In this document: piece after piece, positions 1-21,730 of the stretch
Numbering within the stretch: the first letter of the stretch is position 1
Layout: every line of letters starts with the position of its first letter
Source: Cheilinus undulatus
Taxonomy: Eukaryota; Chordata; Actinopteri; Labriformes; Labridae
Reading direction: 5' to 3'
DNA length: 64,000 nt
Assembly: GCF_018320785.1 (NCBI RefSeq)
Contig: NC_054869.1
Location: 35,318,289 to 35,382,288, forward strand
The notes under the pieces: generated by a model
Databases searched by the model: none
The model's input: only the letters and a program-made list of their open reading frames with translations
Told to the model about the DNA's origin: nothing
Program-made: the position numbers and the translations under genes

Positions 1-424
1 CACCCCTGGTCAAATAAGCCTTAATCCTATACTTATCATCTCTCTTACTGATAAGATAACTTAGTGTCAAGTGATGCTCATGTCATTCCTGGTTTTACAG
101 ACTTTTACCTCTCACACAAGGCCTCCTCTCACTATCACAAGCCAAGCTGACGTTTTTAACTCTTCTTACTAAGCCTGGTTTCAAATTTTGTGCTAATCAA
201 ACCTGTTATTAGCTCATCTATTGTATCTGAAAGCTTTAAAAGATGAATGTGACAATTTACTGCTTCATTGTGCTGCTCTATTATGCATGAAGATCCCACA
301 GCATTACTGTAACACAAGCTGGGCAGGACACACTGCATGTGTGTGTTTGTGTCCGTCCGTGCTCGCGGAGAGGAGCTGTGGTGAAAGGCGATCTTTGTCA
401 GGCAGAACACGGGACCGGGGATCA

Positions 425-640
425 GCTGGGTGCAGACACAGGAGGTGCGCTCGCAGAGGTGGGGGAGGAGGGGATGATGAGAGGGGGAGGCAGAAAACAG
501 ATGAGAAGAAAGAGGGAGAGGTGAAAAGAACAAAGGCAGAGGAGGGGATAAAAGAAGGACAGAGAGCTGAAGTCTGAGAGGGGAAACAGAGAGAGGGAAG
601 GAGGGAAGGTCAAACAGAGAGAGAGAGAGGGAGAGATGAA
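425..640 (+). repeat. Purine-rich (GA/GGA) low-complexity tract
   Basis: The + strand is almost all purine here, with runs of GAGGG, GGAGG and GAGAGA. The reverse strand is therefore polypyrimidine and stays open for long stretches, giving Ser/Leu/Pro-rich reading frames that are not genes. Such tracts can form H-DNA in principle; nothing here tests that. Confidence 0.7.
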
Positions 641-779
641 GGAAGTTTGGATTGTGCAGGAGAGCAGAAACAAGGTTTACTTCTTTCTCACTTGTGTCTG
701 TGTGTGAGTTTGCTGCTCTTACACTGTGAGAGAGTGCAATATTCATGTTGTAACTACTCAACTGTGCTGCACTTTCACA

Positions 780-2450
780 GAATATAGATAGATAGAAACT
801 AATCAGAATTGAAAGTGCAGATAACTCATGAGACAAAACAATGCAATATGATAGAGTAACACATGATGAGATCAAATATGTTATGAAACTACATGACATA
901 ATACAGTAGATCAAGATTCAATATGACACAATATGACACGAAAAAATACGATACAATGTAATACAATACAATGTGATACGATACAGTACAGTACAGTACG
1001 ATATGATATGAAATTCTCATATGGAACCCCACAACACTACAATACAACACGATACCATATGAAACAACATGCTTAAATGCGATATCAGATACCTGGCTCA
1101 ATATCATGAAAATTTTAAAAACATACAAAACTAGAAGATATGATACAATTTAACATGACATTTGCAGATTGCTCATGATATGATCCCATATGACAGAACA
1201 GGATACTATACGACACGATGCAGCACCGTGCAACACAATATAATACAATAAGACACAACATAACGAGACACGACACGATACGATAAGATGCAATGTGATA
1301 TGATACAATACAATAAATGGTTGAATGCAGTATCAGATGCCTGGTCAACTTCATAAAAATATCATAACATACAAAACAAGACGATATGACACAAATTGAC
1401 ATGACATTTGCATCTTACTCATGATTTGATACAGTAAAACATAATAAGACACGATACCTTGCGCCACAATGCGCCATGATACGATACCATGATATATGGT
1501 ATGATATAATATAATATAATATGATACAACATGATACAATACGATACAGTACAACATTATATATTACAATACAAAACAATGCAACATGATGCAACAAGAT
1601 ACAATACGATAAGACATGATTTCATACCATAACAACATACCATACAATATGATTCAATGCAATATTTGATGCTTGGTCCAACATCATAAAGATATCAAAA
1701 CAAGAAAATATGACAAAGTTTGACATAAAATTTGTAGGTTTCACACATTATGATACAATTCTATACGAAAAGATCCTGATTCAATACAGTTAGATACAAC
1801 ATTTTACAATATGATGCAATACGATGAGATATAACACGATACAACGTAATGCAATACAATATGACACGATACAATGTGATACAGTATGACACGATACAAT
1901 GCGATACAATATGACATGATACGATGCAATACAATATGACATTATACGAAAAAATACAATATGACACGATACAATGCGATGCATTATGACATGATACGAT
2001 ACAATATTACATGATACAATGCAATAAAATATGACATTATACGATGCAATACAATGACATGATACAATGCGATGCAATATGACATTATACGATGCAATAC
2101 GATATGACACGATACAATGTGATACAATATGACATGAAACAATACAATACGACATGATACAATACAATACAATATGACATGATACGATGCAATACAATAT
2201 GACAATATGATTCAATGCGATAGGATACAATGTGATGCAATATGACACAATACGATGTGATAAGATAAAACATGATACGATGAGATACCATATGATACGA
2301 TACCATATTACACAATATCATATGATACATTTGAAAACAATATCAGATGCCCTGTCCAACACCGTAAGGATATCAAAGCATATGAAACAAGAAAAAATGA
2401 TACAATTTGACATGACATTTTCAGATTATTCATGATACAACACAATACAG
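780..2450. repeat. Pentanucleotide satellite with four conserved ~110-bp cores
   Basis: Most of this region is a drifting 5-bp tandem repeat of the form RAYAY (GATAC, AATAC, AATAT, GACAT). It is cut by four related non-pentameric cores of about 110 bp at roughly 1073-1188, 1318-1432, 1652-1765 and 2330-2447. Each core has the same order of landmarks: a TATCAGATGCCTGGTC-like start, a CATAAAAATATCA-like middle, ACAAAACAAGA, TTTGACATGACATTTGCA, and a final CTCATGAT. The pentamer arrays between the cores differ in length (core starts about 245, 335 and 680 bp apart). This suggests that a core-plus-pentamer unit was duplicated and the pentamer part then expanded unevenly. Because the reverse complement of the pentamer contains no stop, the minus strand is open in more than one frame, giving Tyr/Cys/Ile/Val-rich frames of up to 152 codons that are artefacts. 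Confidence 0.85.
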
Positions 2451-3189
2451 CAGTAGTCAAGCTCAGTGGCATCTTTTTTTGTCCAGTTCTTTCCCCCCAT
2501 GGTTATACACCCAGAGGCTGCCGCCTGTTTTAGGGACCTTGGGACATCCGCAGCACAACCAGGGGCTCATGGCAACTCTTCTATCCAGGCTATGCTTACT
2601 TGTCACATCCACCCCTTACTCTGCCCTAAAGGTGTGGATTTCACAATTTTCTTCAACAGATCATTTTCCCACGCCCCTGATAAAATGCAAGGCCATCTAG
2701 AGCATGGCAGGCGTTGTGTTAATCCTCATTCCCACCTGATGGTGCCCTCTGGTAGCTAATTGGCCACATCTATTGCCTTACTGCAGCCTCAGTTTTTGCC
2801 TTAAAGTTCTGCACATTACTGAACATTTGGAATGATATGAACAATACAATACTTGGCCAATACATACACAAATTCTGTGAATGCCTTTCTGATTTAAAAT
2901 ACCTTAAATCCTGAAGCTAAATGTCTTGGATCTTTTTGTTACTGGTCAATTTAAACTCTGAGATGGCGTGGTAGACTTCTATGCTCCCAAGTCTCCCACA
3001 GTCAACCCTCCATCAACAATCACAATAATTTTTACCGCTGTTTTAAATTTGACCAACAGATAAATTTAATTGTCAAGCTTGTTTCAGCTGCAATTCCTGG
3101 TAAAGGCCTTTCTTCCTCCACCCAAATCTGAGGGAGCCATCCACATATTTATAGATATTTTTAGATCATCATAACTCCTTGTATTTTAG

Positions 3190-3400
3190 TGTGGATCAGT
3201 CTCAGCTGATCCAGAGTCGACTGCAGTCATTCAACCAAGAGGAGTTGATGTGATCCTATCTCACCTGTAGTGGCTTCCTGTCCACTCCAGGATCCAGTTT
3301 AAGATTTTATTAAGTGTTTTTAAAAACTTGCATGGACTGGCAACACAACACTCATTTAAGTCTTCGCAACAGCATTCTCCAATCAGAGATGGATAATGCT
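3190..3400 (+). mobile_element. LINE (Rex1/L2-type) ORF2 C-terminal remnant
   Basis: Around 3265-3350 the + strand reads as a decayed WLPV-x-SRIQFKILL-x-VFK-x-LHGL motif. This is the familiar stretch near the C-terminus of the reverse-transcriptase protein of fish LINEs of the Rex1/L2 group. Upstream and downstream frames are broken, and the piece runs into a short tract of the same pentamer (3428-3446) that builds the satellite at 780-2450. Only a fragment; no function. Confidence 0.5.
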
Positions 3401-4506
3401 GCGTTGATATTTTCTACCACCTCTGGTGATACAATACGATACAATATGGTTGAAAGTACTCCTCAGCTCTGTGTAAAGGTGTCTCATATGTTCATATATC
3501 ATGCCATTACACGTGTTTTTTTCATGTGATGACATTGTTGGTTTATGGGGTAATGAATACCACAAAAATGTCTGCATCATAGCTCCCACATGTCGTATTT
3601 TCCCTGCATTGTTGCTGCAGCAAGAGCCCCTTCCTCTCTCAGAGACTCACAGCTTTGATAGCAGGGCTGCATTAATAACCAATAAGAGTGCTGGCTGCAC
3701 ATTACACTCCTACTCTTTCAACTGACAACCGATCGTTGGTCGTCTGTCCCGGCTAATGTGTGTGTGTTAGCCTGCAGAACATTACGTTGTCATCGTTCAT
3801 TACCATAAAATCGTGTTACCAGGGTTATATGTGTGTGTAAAGATGAGTGTGTGAAGTTGATGCTGGGCTTTTTGCAGTGTTGACACCAAAGCAGATGCCT
3901 GCAGTGAATGTGCTAGCATTATCTCTCTTATTTAATAATGCAGAGCCAAAGAGCTGCTTTTTCCAACGTTTTGTGGTAATGGACGTGGGCTGCATTGGAC
4001 TCAGCTGAGAGGGAAATTCACTGATGATATCAACCCTTACATTTAGTCTTAAAGCAGTCCTGTGCCTCTGTTTCTTGTTGCCTTTTCCTCTGTTTATTAC
4101 GCTCAAACAGAGAGATGCATGCAGGAGCGGGTCTAGACTTCTGGGACTGGGGTAGACAATAAGAGGCACCAACAAATACAGTGGTGGAATGAAGTTTGTG
4201 TGCACACATGCAAGAATGATAGCTTTTATTTGCCACTTCTATCTCTCTTTATGATACCTACTTTTACTCCGACATCATTATCATTAAAGTACCTAAAATA
4301 TGTTACATGCTGCTGTGCTAGGTAACAGGACTGACTGGCAGCATATAAATCTTCTAACTTAATTCTTTAAAAGCCATGAAAGATTATGCACATTCAAAGA
4401 GCCAATCTTAAGTGCTTAGCATAGCTAATTATGAGCATTTTCAAACATGCATGCTGGAAATTTCTACAAAATTTCCAGATGGCTTGCCCCAGAAAACCTG
4501 TTTTTG

Positions 4507-5880
4507 TACAGTCCTGTAAAAAAAAGTATTTTCCCCTTCCTTATTACTTTTTTGGTGTGTATTTTTTTGAACTTGAGTATTTCTGATCATCAAATAATTA
4601 CTAATGTTAGACAAAGATAACCCAAGCAAATACAAATGCAATTTTTCTGAAAAAATGATCTCATTCATTGAGGGGAAAAAAAAGCCATCCAAACCTACCT
4701 GGCCCTATGTGAAAAAGTGATTCCCCCCACTTGTTAAATTAAGGACTAACTGTGATTACCCACATTTTTGGAAGGCTTAGTTCAATTTCACTAGCCACAC
4801 CCAAGTCTGATTACTGTTAAATCAAGAAATCACATCATTAGAACCTGTCTGACAAAGTGAAGTAGGCTTACAGATCTCAAAAAGCAAAACATCATGCTTT
4901 AGAACAGATGAGAAGATGAGATGAGCCTCACTAGACTCAGTGAAGGTCAGTGCTCATGATCCAACTAAGAAAGAGACTGGGCAAAAATGTCATCCATGGG
5001 AGAGTTCCAAGGACGAATCCACTGCTGACCAAAGAGAACACACGTTTGTCTCACATTTGACAAAAAACATCTTGATGATCCCAAAGATTTTTGGGAAAAT
5101 ATTCTGTGACTGACAAGACAAAAGTTGAACTTTTTTGGAAGGTGTGTGTCCCGCTACATCATTGTATAAATAACACCACATTTCATAAAAGGAGCATGAT
5201 ACCAACAGTCAAACATGTTGGTGGTAGTGTGATGGTCTGGGGCTGCTTTGCTGCTTCAGGACCTGGACTACTTGATGTAATTGAAGGAACCGTGAACACT
5301 ACCAGAAAATCCTGAAGGAGAATGTATGGCCATTAGATCATGACCTGAAGCACAAATGCACTTGGGTTATGCAGAAAGACAATGATCTGAAACACACTGG
5401 CAAGTCCACCTCTGAATGGGTTAAAAAATAATTGAATTAAAAGTTTTGGAGTGGCCTAGTCAATGTTTGGACTTAAATCTGATTGAGATGCTGTGGCGTG
5501 GCCTTAAACAGGTTGTTCCGCTCGAAAGCCCGCCAATGTGGCTAATTTAATACAAATCTACATAGAAGAGTGGGATAAAATTCCTCCACAGTGATGTGAA
5601 AGCATCACTGCCAGTTATTGCGAATACTTGCTGGCAGTTGTTGCTGCCAAGGGCGGCACAACAAGTTATTAGGTTAAGGAGGCACATTTTCACACAGGGT
5701 CAGATTGGTTTGGGTGCCTTTTTTCCTTTAATAAGTGGAATCATCATTTCAAAATGCATTTTGTATTCATCCAGGTTTGTCTAATTTTAAAATATGTTTG
5801 ATGGTCTGAAACATTTAAGTATGACAAATATGCAAAACAAAACGAAATCAGGAAGGGGCAAATACTTAGGTAAGTAATAA
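4507..5880 (+). mobile_element. Tc1-like transposon with long inverted repeats, decayed
   Basis: The left end begins TACAGTCCTGTAAAA and the right end reads GGAAGGGGCAAATACTT. About 210 bp at each end (4507-4725 and about 5665-5870) are inverted copies of one another, the long-repeat type of Tc1 element. Between them, 5091-5600 keeps pieces of a Tc1 transposase. A PTVKHVGGSVMVWGCFAASGPG segment (key motif VMVWGCF) is followed in other frames by remnants of the QDNDPKHT, EWPSQSPDLNPIE and LWRDLK-type motifs. Frameshifts and stops break it, so it is a dead copy. The outermost bases of the right end are diverged, so that boundary is approximate. Confidence 0.85.
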
Positions 5881-6299
5881 TAAGTTCAGGATTTTGGGGT
5901 AGCAAATTCATTTTAAGGGTGCAGCTATACTCCTGCTTGCAACATAATTCACTTAAATCAGATTATTTTTTATGTTGTATGTTGTATTTATGTTTCTCAC
6001 CACTTATAGTTATCTCCTTCCTCACTTTTTCAGTATTTTACATGATCCATGTTGTTTTTCAGCCCACTCTGACTTCTCTACATCAACATGAGGCTGTTTG
6101 AGGAGCTGACAGCATGTGCTCCTCCGACTGCACCTCTAAACATTTACTTAAGAGACGACAAAAAGGGAAACAGAGGCCACAAAAACATTATTTGTGATGT
6201 TGTTTACGGCCTACAGAGGGAACTCTGAGTTTCTTTCAGTGTGTATGACTGCATGTCACCTGCAGAGGCAGAGCAGAATCTGCTCAGGAATTATTCATG

Positions 6300-6640
6300 A
6301 CCTGGATGAAGGACAGAGGGGGAAAAGGAGACGAAAGGTGGATAAGGAGCAAAGAAAAAAGGATGAGAAAGAAGTAAAGAAGCTGATAGAGCACACAGGT
6401 GAGACTGAAACTGGAAAGAAAAGAAAGAGGGATGAAGAAGTGAGAAAGGAGGTGAAGCGAGCAGAAGGGGAGAGACAGATGGGTCGAAGTGTGAAGAAAA
6501 GATGAGAGGGAAACAGTCTTACTATAGCTGGTGTTGTGTTGAGAAACAGAGGTGAGCTGAGAATAAGGAAGGAAGAATGGAATGAGGAGTAGATGGAGAA
6601 AAGGGAGAAAAGGGAGAGAGTTAGAGGAAATTGGCAGTAA
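6300..6640 (+). repeat. Purine-rich tract
   Basis: A second long GA-rich stretch on the + strand (GGAGACGAAAGG, GAAAGAAAAGAAAG and similar). It opens a Lys/Glu/Arg-rich frame on + and Ser/Phe/Leu-rich frames on -; none resembles a protein family. Confidence 0.6.
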
Positions 6641-6749
6641 AAGGTAAAAGAAAAGTTCAGCTTGATTAACCAACTGGCTACACTGACAGTTGATAACATG
6701 AATGTTTACCTCTTAAAGTTGCATTAGAGCATTCCTACTATGTTATAAG

Positions 6750-8493
6750 CTTTATTGAAGTCAGCTGTTTCAATCAGACCAATTGCCACATGTGTATAAA
6801 ATCAAGCACCTAGCCATGCAGTCTTCATTTGCAAACATTTGTGAAACAAAATGTGTCATTCTGAAGAGCTCAGTGACCTCAAGTGTGGTACTGTAATGGA
6901 TGCCACCTTTGCAATTAAGACAGCTTGTGGAATTTCATCCCTGCTGGATATTCCACAGTCAACTGTAAGTGATATTATGAGAAAGTGGAAGCATTTAGAA
7001 ACAACAGCAACTCACCCACAAAGCGGAAGGCCATGTAAAATTACAGGTGAGGGTCGCCTGCTAAGGCACATGGTGTGTTAAAGTCCCCAACACTCTGCTG
7101 ATTCCATAGTTGAAGAGTTCCAAATTTCAACTGGTATTAATGTAAGCATAACTGGGAGCTTCAGTGAATGGGTTTCCATGGCTGAGCAGCTACATGAAAG
7201 CCTCATATCATCAAGTCTAATGCCAAGCAACGAATTGAGTGGTGTAAAGCACATCAACACTGGAATGTAAAGCAGTGAAAATGTCTTCTATAGAGTGACA
7301 AGTCACGCTTCTCTGTTTGGCAGCCAGATGGGTAAGTCTGTGTTTGGCAGATGCCAAGAGATCGTTACCTGTCTGGATTGTGCCAACTGTGAAGTTTGTT
7401 GGTGGAGGGAGAATGGTATGGGGCTGTTTTTCAGGGTTTGGGCTAGGCCAGTCTTAATGCTTCAGCATAGCAAGACTTTTTGGACAATGCTATGCTTCCA
7501 ACTTTGTGGCAACAGTTTCAGGAAGGTATAGTGTTTTTTTTTATTACTGACATTGTATATATTTGATACATTATATTAGTTATAACAAATGATGAGACAA
7601 CTTAAAGCTGTATGTGTGTGCTGAAGTTCTGTTGAAATAAGTGACATCTGCCATGAACTTCTAGATTGAGACCGTTGTTGTAACGAGATACTGTAACCAT
7701 GGCCCTTTTAAAGTATAACAGGACTGTTGAAACCGTTGAAAAAAAGCTGGTCGCTCTGTATTGCAACCTCAGTTCATCTATAATGATCAATAAACCTTGA
7801 CCCTGCTAGGCTGAAATTTTGGCACAGGTCTCTTATTTTCAAAACTATTTCCAGAACAACATAAATGGCATTGTTGGCAGGATTGGAAATCCAATGGGCT
7901 TCTCCATGCAGGTTTTTATTCTGCCAACAACACTATTTCTGTAGTTTCAGAAATAGTTGCAAAAAATAAGTCTCAGCACACACATACAGCTGTCAGTTGT
8001 CTATCACAACATGCATCTCATCATTTGTTAGAACTAATATAATTTGTCAAATATATACACAATGTAAATATTAAAACTCACCACAAAAACCCTTGTCTAT
8101 TCCAACATGGCTGTGCCTCAGTGCACAAAGCAAGGACTATAAAGACATGGTTTGATGGGTTCGGTGTGGAAGAACTTGACTGACCAGGAGAGCCCTGACC
8201 TCAACCCCATTAAGCACCTTTGGGATGGACTGGAGCAGAGATTACAAGCCAGGCCTTCTTGTCCAACACCAGTGCCTGACCTCAGAAATGCTCCACAAAA
8301 TGAATGAGTACAAACTCCCACAAAAACACTCCAAAATCTTGTGGAAAGCCTTCCAAGAAGAGTGGAGGCTATTATACCTGCAAAAGCAGGAAAATCTCTA
8401 TATTATTATACATGAATCTGACATTTACACAGTCATGACAGTCCCTTTCTCTGTAATAGTCAGGCGGTCGAATTCTTATGTCCATATAGTGTA
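6750..8493 (+). mobile_element. Second Tc1-like transposon, decayed, carrying a nested insertion
   Basis: The frame from 6851 starts MCHSEELSDLKCGTV and continues with a helix-turn-helix and the linker SGRPCKIT, matching the N-terminal DNA-binding part of a Tc1-type transposase. Further pieces follow: a GFPWLS-like region around 7165, the VWGCFS-like block around 7420, then LDQQSPDLNP-like and HLWD-type blocks at 8180-8225. The right end at 8478-8493 reads TCCATATAGTGTA, the reverse of the TACACTATATGG end of this family. Between about 7527 and 8085 the transposase sequence is interrupted by a separate element, after which it resumes at the expected place (GTGCACAAAGC at about 8119). Many stops; inactive. 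The left boundary is not clear. Confidence 0.85.
7530..8085. mobile_element. Nested non-autonomous element with ~80-bp terminal inverted repeats
   Basis: This block splits the Tc1-like transposase remnant. Its ends are inverted copies: 7549-7625 (ACATTGTATATATTTGATAC ... ACAAATGATGAGA ... GCTGTATGTGTGTGCTG) matches the reverse complement of about 7975-8065 (AGCACACACATACAGCTGTC ... CATCATTTGTTAG ... TATATACACAATGT). No protein is encoded in the ~560 bp. It is therefore a MITE-like element younger than its Tc1 host copy. The exact junctions and target duplication are not clear, and I do not assign a superfamily. Confidence 0.8.
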
Positions 8494-10194
8494 AGTCTTC
8501 AAACAAAAGTTGCATCCTGTCTTCTATTAACTGTCAGATACATTGAGAATATTTGCTGTTAAAAATGTGAAAAGGTCCTTTCTGGCAACTTGCTGTTCGT
8601 AACTATTTGTCCTAACCCCCTCAAATGGTTTCAAACATTACAAATAACATAATAGAACTAGTCCATCTTTAATATGATGTCATGTTTTATTCTAAAGGTC
8701 ATAAAGATGCATTAGCTTTGACTTAAGCCATCAAAAAAGCTCACAGGAGCTTTAACTTCAAAAAGTGTACATGAGGGATTGTCTGGTGTAAGATGAGGTG
8801 AGTGTTTGTTGGTCAGATCATCAGTGAGCACTCAGCATCAGTTTCTGCTTCGTCATCTGCTGACATACAGGGAAGAACACGGAGGATATACTGTATAGTC
8901 GATGTGTGGGGGACAGACTGTGAGGTGCAGAGAGGCAGAAGTGATTTAATGTGTGAAAGAAACCTGCCATTGCATCATTTTGTAATAATTTCATCCAGGC
9001 TAATTTCTATGTAAGGGCACAGAGCTGGAAGTGATGTTCTGTATAAGTGGGAACTTTGTCGTGGGTGGCCTACAATTGAAAAAGACTCTGAGTCATGTCC
9101 TGAACCAGTTGATCAGCACAGTACTCACTGTAAAAAATACTCAACCATCTTAAAATAAGAAGGAAGGACTTGCTTTTCAGTGGATAAAAAGAATGTAAAA
9201 TCAGTGTGAGCAAGGCCTAGATAATCACAGGGTGGTCCACACCACCTCTACTGGTGTCAAAATGGTCTCACACTGAAAATGGCACCAATTTAGGGTGTGA
9301 AAACTCCCCTGTGCTACAGTGAAACCCATGCTCTCTGTAGGGATTAAGCATGTATTGAGGAAGTAAGAGATATAAAGGGACACAGACCAGTTTATCACCA
9401 TAAAAATCAGTGTGCCGTTAAGGAAAAATTAGATCCACAGTCTCCCGATGAGGCAATTTGCAGCAGTCAAATGGCAGTGCATTGCAACAATCTAACATCA
9501 TGACTGTCAAGAAGTTCACCCGCCTTGGGGAGAAAAATAAAGCCCAGGGGAGATACAAGGCTAGGAAAAGAAAAGAAATATGATGAAGTAAAGCAGCATA
9601 GTGAAGCGATTATGGAGAATGAGATGTGGAAGTGTCATAAAAATAGGGAATAAGAAAATGAATGAAGGCAACAGACAGATAGGTCTCATTTCACATAAAT
9701 CTGGTTTGTATGCTAATACACATGTCTGTGGCTCGGTGTCATCAGTGTTATTCTCAAGGTGAGAATTTGCAAAAGTGAAAACAGACTTGTAGGAGCAAAC
9801 CTAACAAGAAGATGTTTGTTGTTACACAACGGAGCATCAAAGACTTGAAGAAACTCTGGGAATATTTTCACTGCAGCGTGTTTCCAGAAGTCAGTTTCTC
9901 TCCATCCCCCCAAATAAACCATGAAAAAAGTCTTTTTGGTGTAAACCAAAACAAAAAACAACCACCTATGAGCTCAAGTTTCTTTTTAATAGCTGACATA
10001 TCTGAATTCACGATACATTCAACTCACTGCCAAGTAGAATGTAATGAATATAAGCAGCCTGTTTACCTCATAAATATGCAAGTGCATGCAGATTTTCGAG
10101 TCCATAGCTTATTGTTGACAACAGGCCAATCTGTTGCATGCTCTTCAGTAATAAAACTTAATTTTTATTATCCTAAAACTCCTCTTTAACCTAG

Positions 10195-20440
<10,246 letters not shown>

Positions 20441-21015
20441 TGCTGAATGTCAGCTACATGTCCACCTCAGAGCAACATCATAAAGGAGAGCACCTCCTTA
20501 TGCTCATAGTGCTTTACATAGTGACAGATGTCCATGGTTATATACCAGTATGCTGCTTTGACATTAGACCTCAGTGTGAGCAGCTGTTGTCCTTCCCATG
20601 CGATGACATGCTGTTGCTCAAGCTAGCACTTAAACAAGCAATCCTGCAGCTTTGTCAAGAGGTGTTCTCAGGCAATAAGAGGTCAGAAAGCAGTTTGGTT
20701 AAACACAAATAGCTATGCTTAGCTTTGCAAATATAGCAAGTTTTTGCTCTGAATGAAACTATTTAAAAGCGATGTATAAGTGATTGTACGGTTTAGGGTC
20801 AAATTTCCATTTGGTAGTGTCTTTACTGACATCTAAAAGGAGAGAACAGTCAGCTTGGTCACAACACCTATCCATGCTATTTACTGAAGACTGCAAAGTG
20901 GCTATTTTCTCCTAACATCATGCCCAAGGTTGGAAGCTGCAAAATTGATGTCCTGCTCCTTTCACTTACAAAAACATGCATTTTAATCACAATAAAGAGG
21001 CAAAAGTTCCTCAGG
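20441..21015 (+). other. mapk4: mapk4 3' UTR (inferred)
   Basis: The stop codon TGA is at 20438-20440. The first good polyadenylation signal downstream is AATAAA at 20991-20996. The end is inferred; a later signal could be used. Confidence 0.5.
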
Positions 21016-21233
21016 TCAGCACAGTCCACAACAGAACAGATTCTTGATTTAAGTCCAGAAGGCGTTCATCGTCACCATGAAAACATTTTTTTCTGTTTTC
21101 TTAATGACAGGCTATCAGAGATTTTTATTCTCTTGACATTTTTGACTGCTAACTTCATTTTTCTGTACAAGAGTCATGTGATGTCTTGTCAGCTGTCCAG
21201 TAACTTATTGAGGACAGCTTCCCAGGTATGGGG

Positions 21234-21730
21234 CAGTGTTAATTTCGTTGACTAAAACTATGACTAACTGTTTCTCGACAGCCTTTTTTTCCATCACTAT
21301 TTACTGTTTTTCCATCACTGTTTAGTTTTCGTCAACATGACTAAAACTAGACTAAAATGTAATTTAGTTTTCGTTGGACATTAAAAATCCATGATATTTC
21401 TGCACTGTGGGTAAATCTGTTAAAAAAACAGTGCATCTTTATCTCTTTTGCCTCTTAGCAGTAGAAAGCAGGGACCCCATTTTGGCAGGGTGCAAAGAAC
21501 ACACAACCATGACTTGGTACCAGATTTAGGCAAGAGAATAAATGCTTGGACTAACAGTAAAGACTAATATATGAGGACTTTCAATAGACAAAAACTAGAC
21601 TAAAATGTGAGGACTTTTATGGACTAAAACTAGACTAAAAGGCTAGAAATGACTCAAATGTGACTAAAACTAAGACATGTAATCACAAGACTAAGACTAA
21701 AATTAAAAATAGCTGTCAAAATTAACACTG
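21234..21730. mobile_element. hAT-type MITE with perfect 8-bp target duplication
   Basis: The element starts CAGTGTTAATTTCGTTGAC and ends GTCAAAATTAACACTG, a terminal inverted repeat. It is flanked by GTATGGGG on both sides (21226-21233 and 21731-21738). An 8-bp duplication and CAGTG ends are typical of hAT elements. The 497-bp interior repeats ACTAAAACTAGACTAAAATG-like units and encodes no protein. This family is very common in fish genomes. Confidence 0.9.

Noticed and set aside
156..914. Minus-strand open frame of 252 codons, Ser/Leu/Pro-rich
   Set aside because: Its middle is the polypyrimidine strand of a GA-rich tract. Composition explains the openness and there is no domain.
1790..2248. 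Minus-strand open frame of 152 codons rich in Tyr/Cys/Ile/Val, and several neighbours
   Set aside because: It is the translation of the pentamer satellite, which lacks stops in several frames of the minus strand. The five-codon peptide periodicity follows from 3 x 5 bp. No protein signal.
5091..5315. Tc1 transposase frame as a possible domesticated gene
   Set aside because: The surrounding transposase sequence is broken by frameshifts and the long inverted repeats are still present, so it is a decayed transposon.
6284..6699. Two overlapping minus-strand frames of about 130 codons
   Set aside because: Again the complement of a purine-rich tract; low complexity, no family resemblance.
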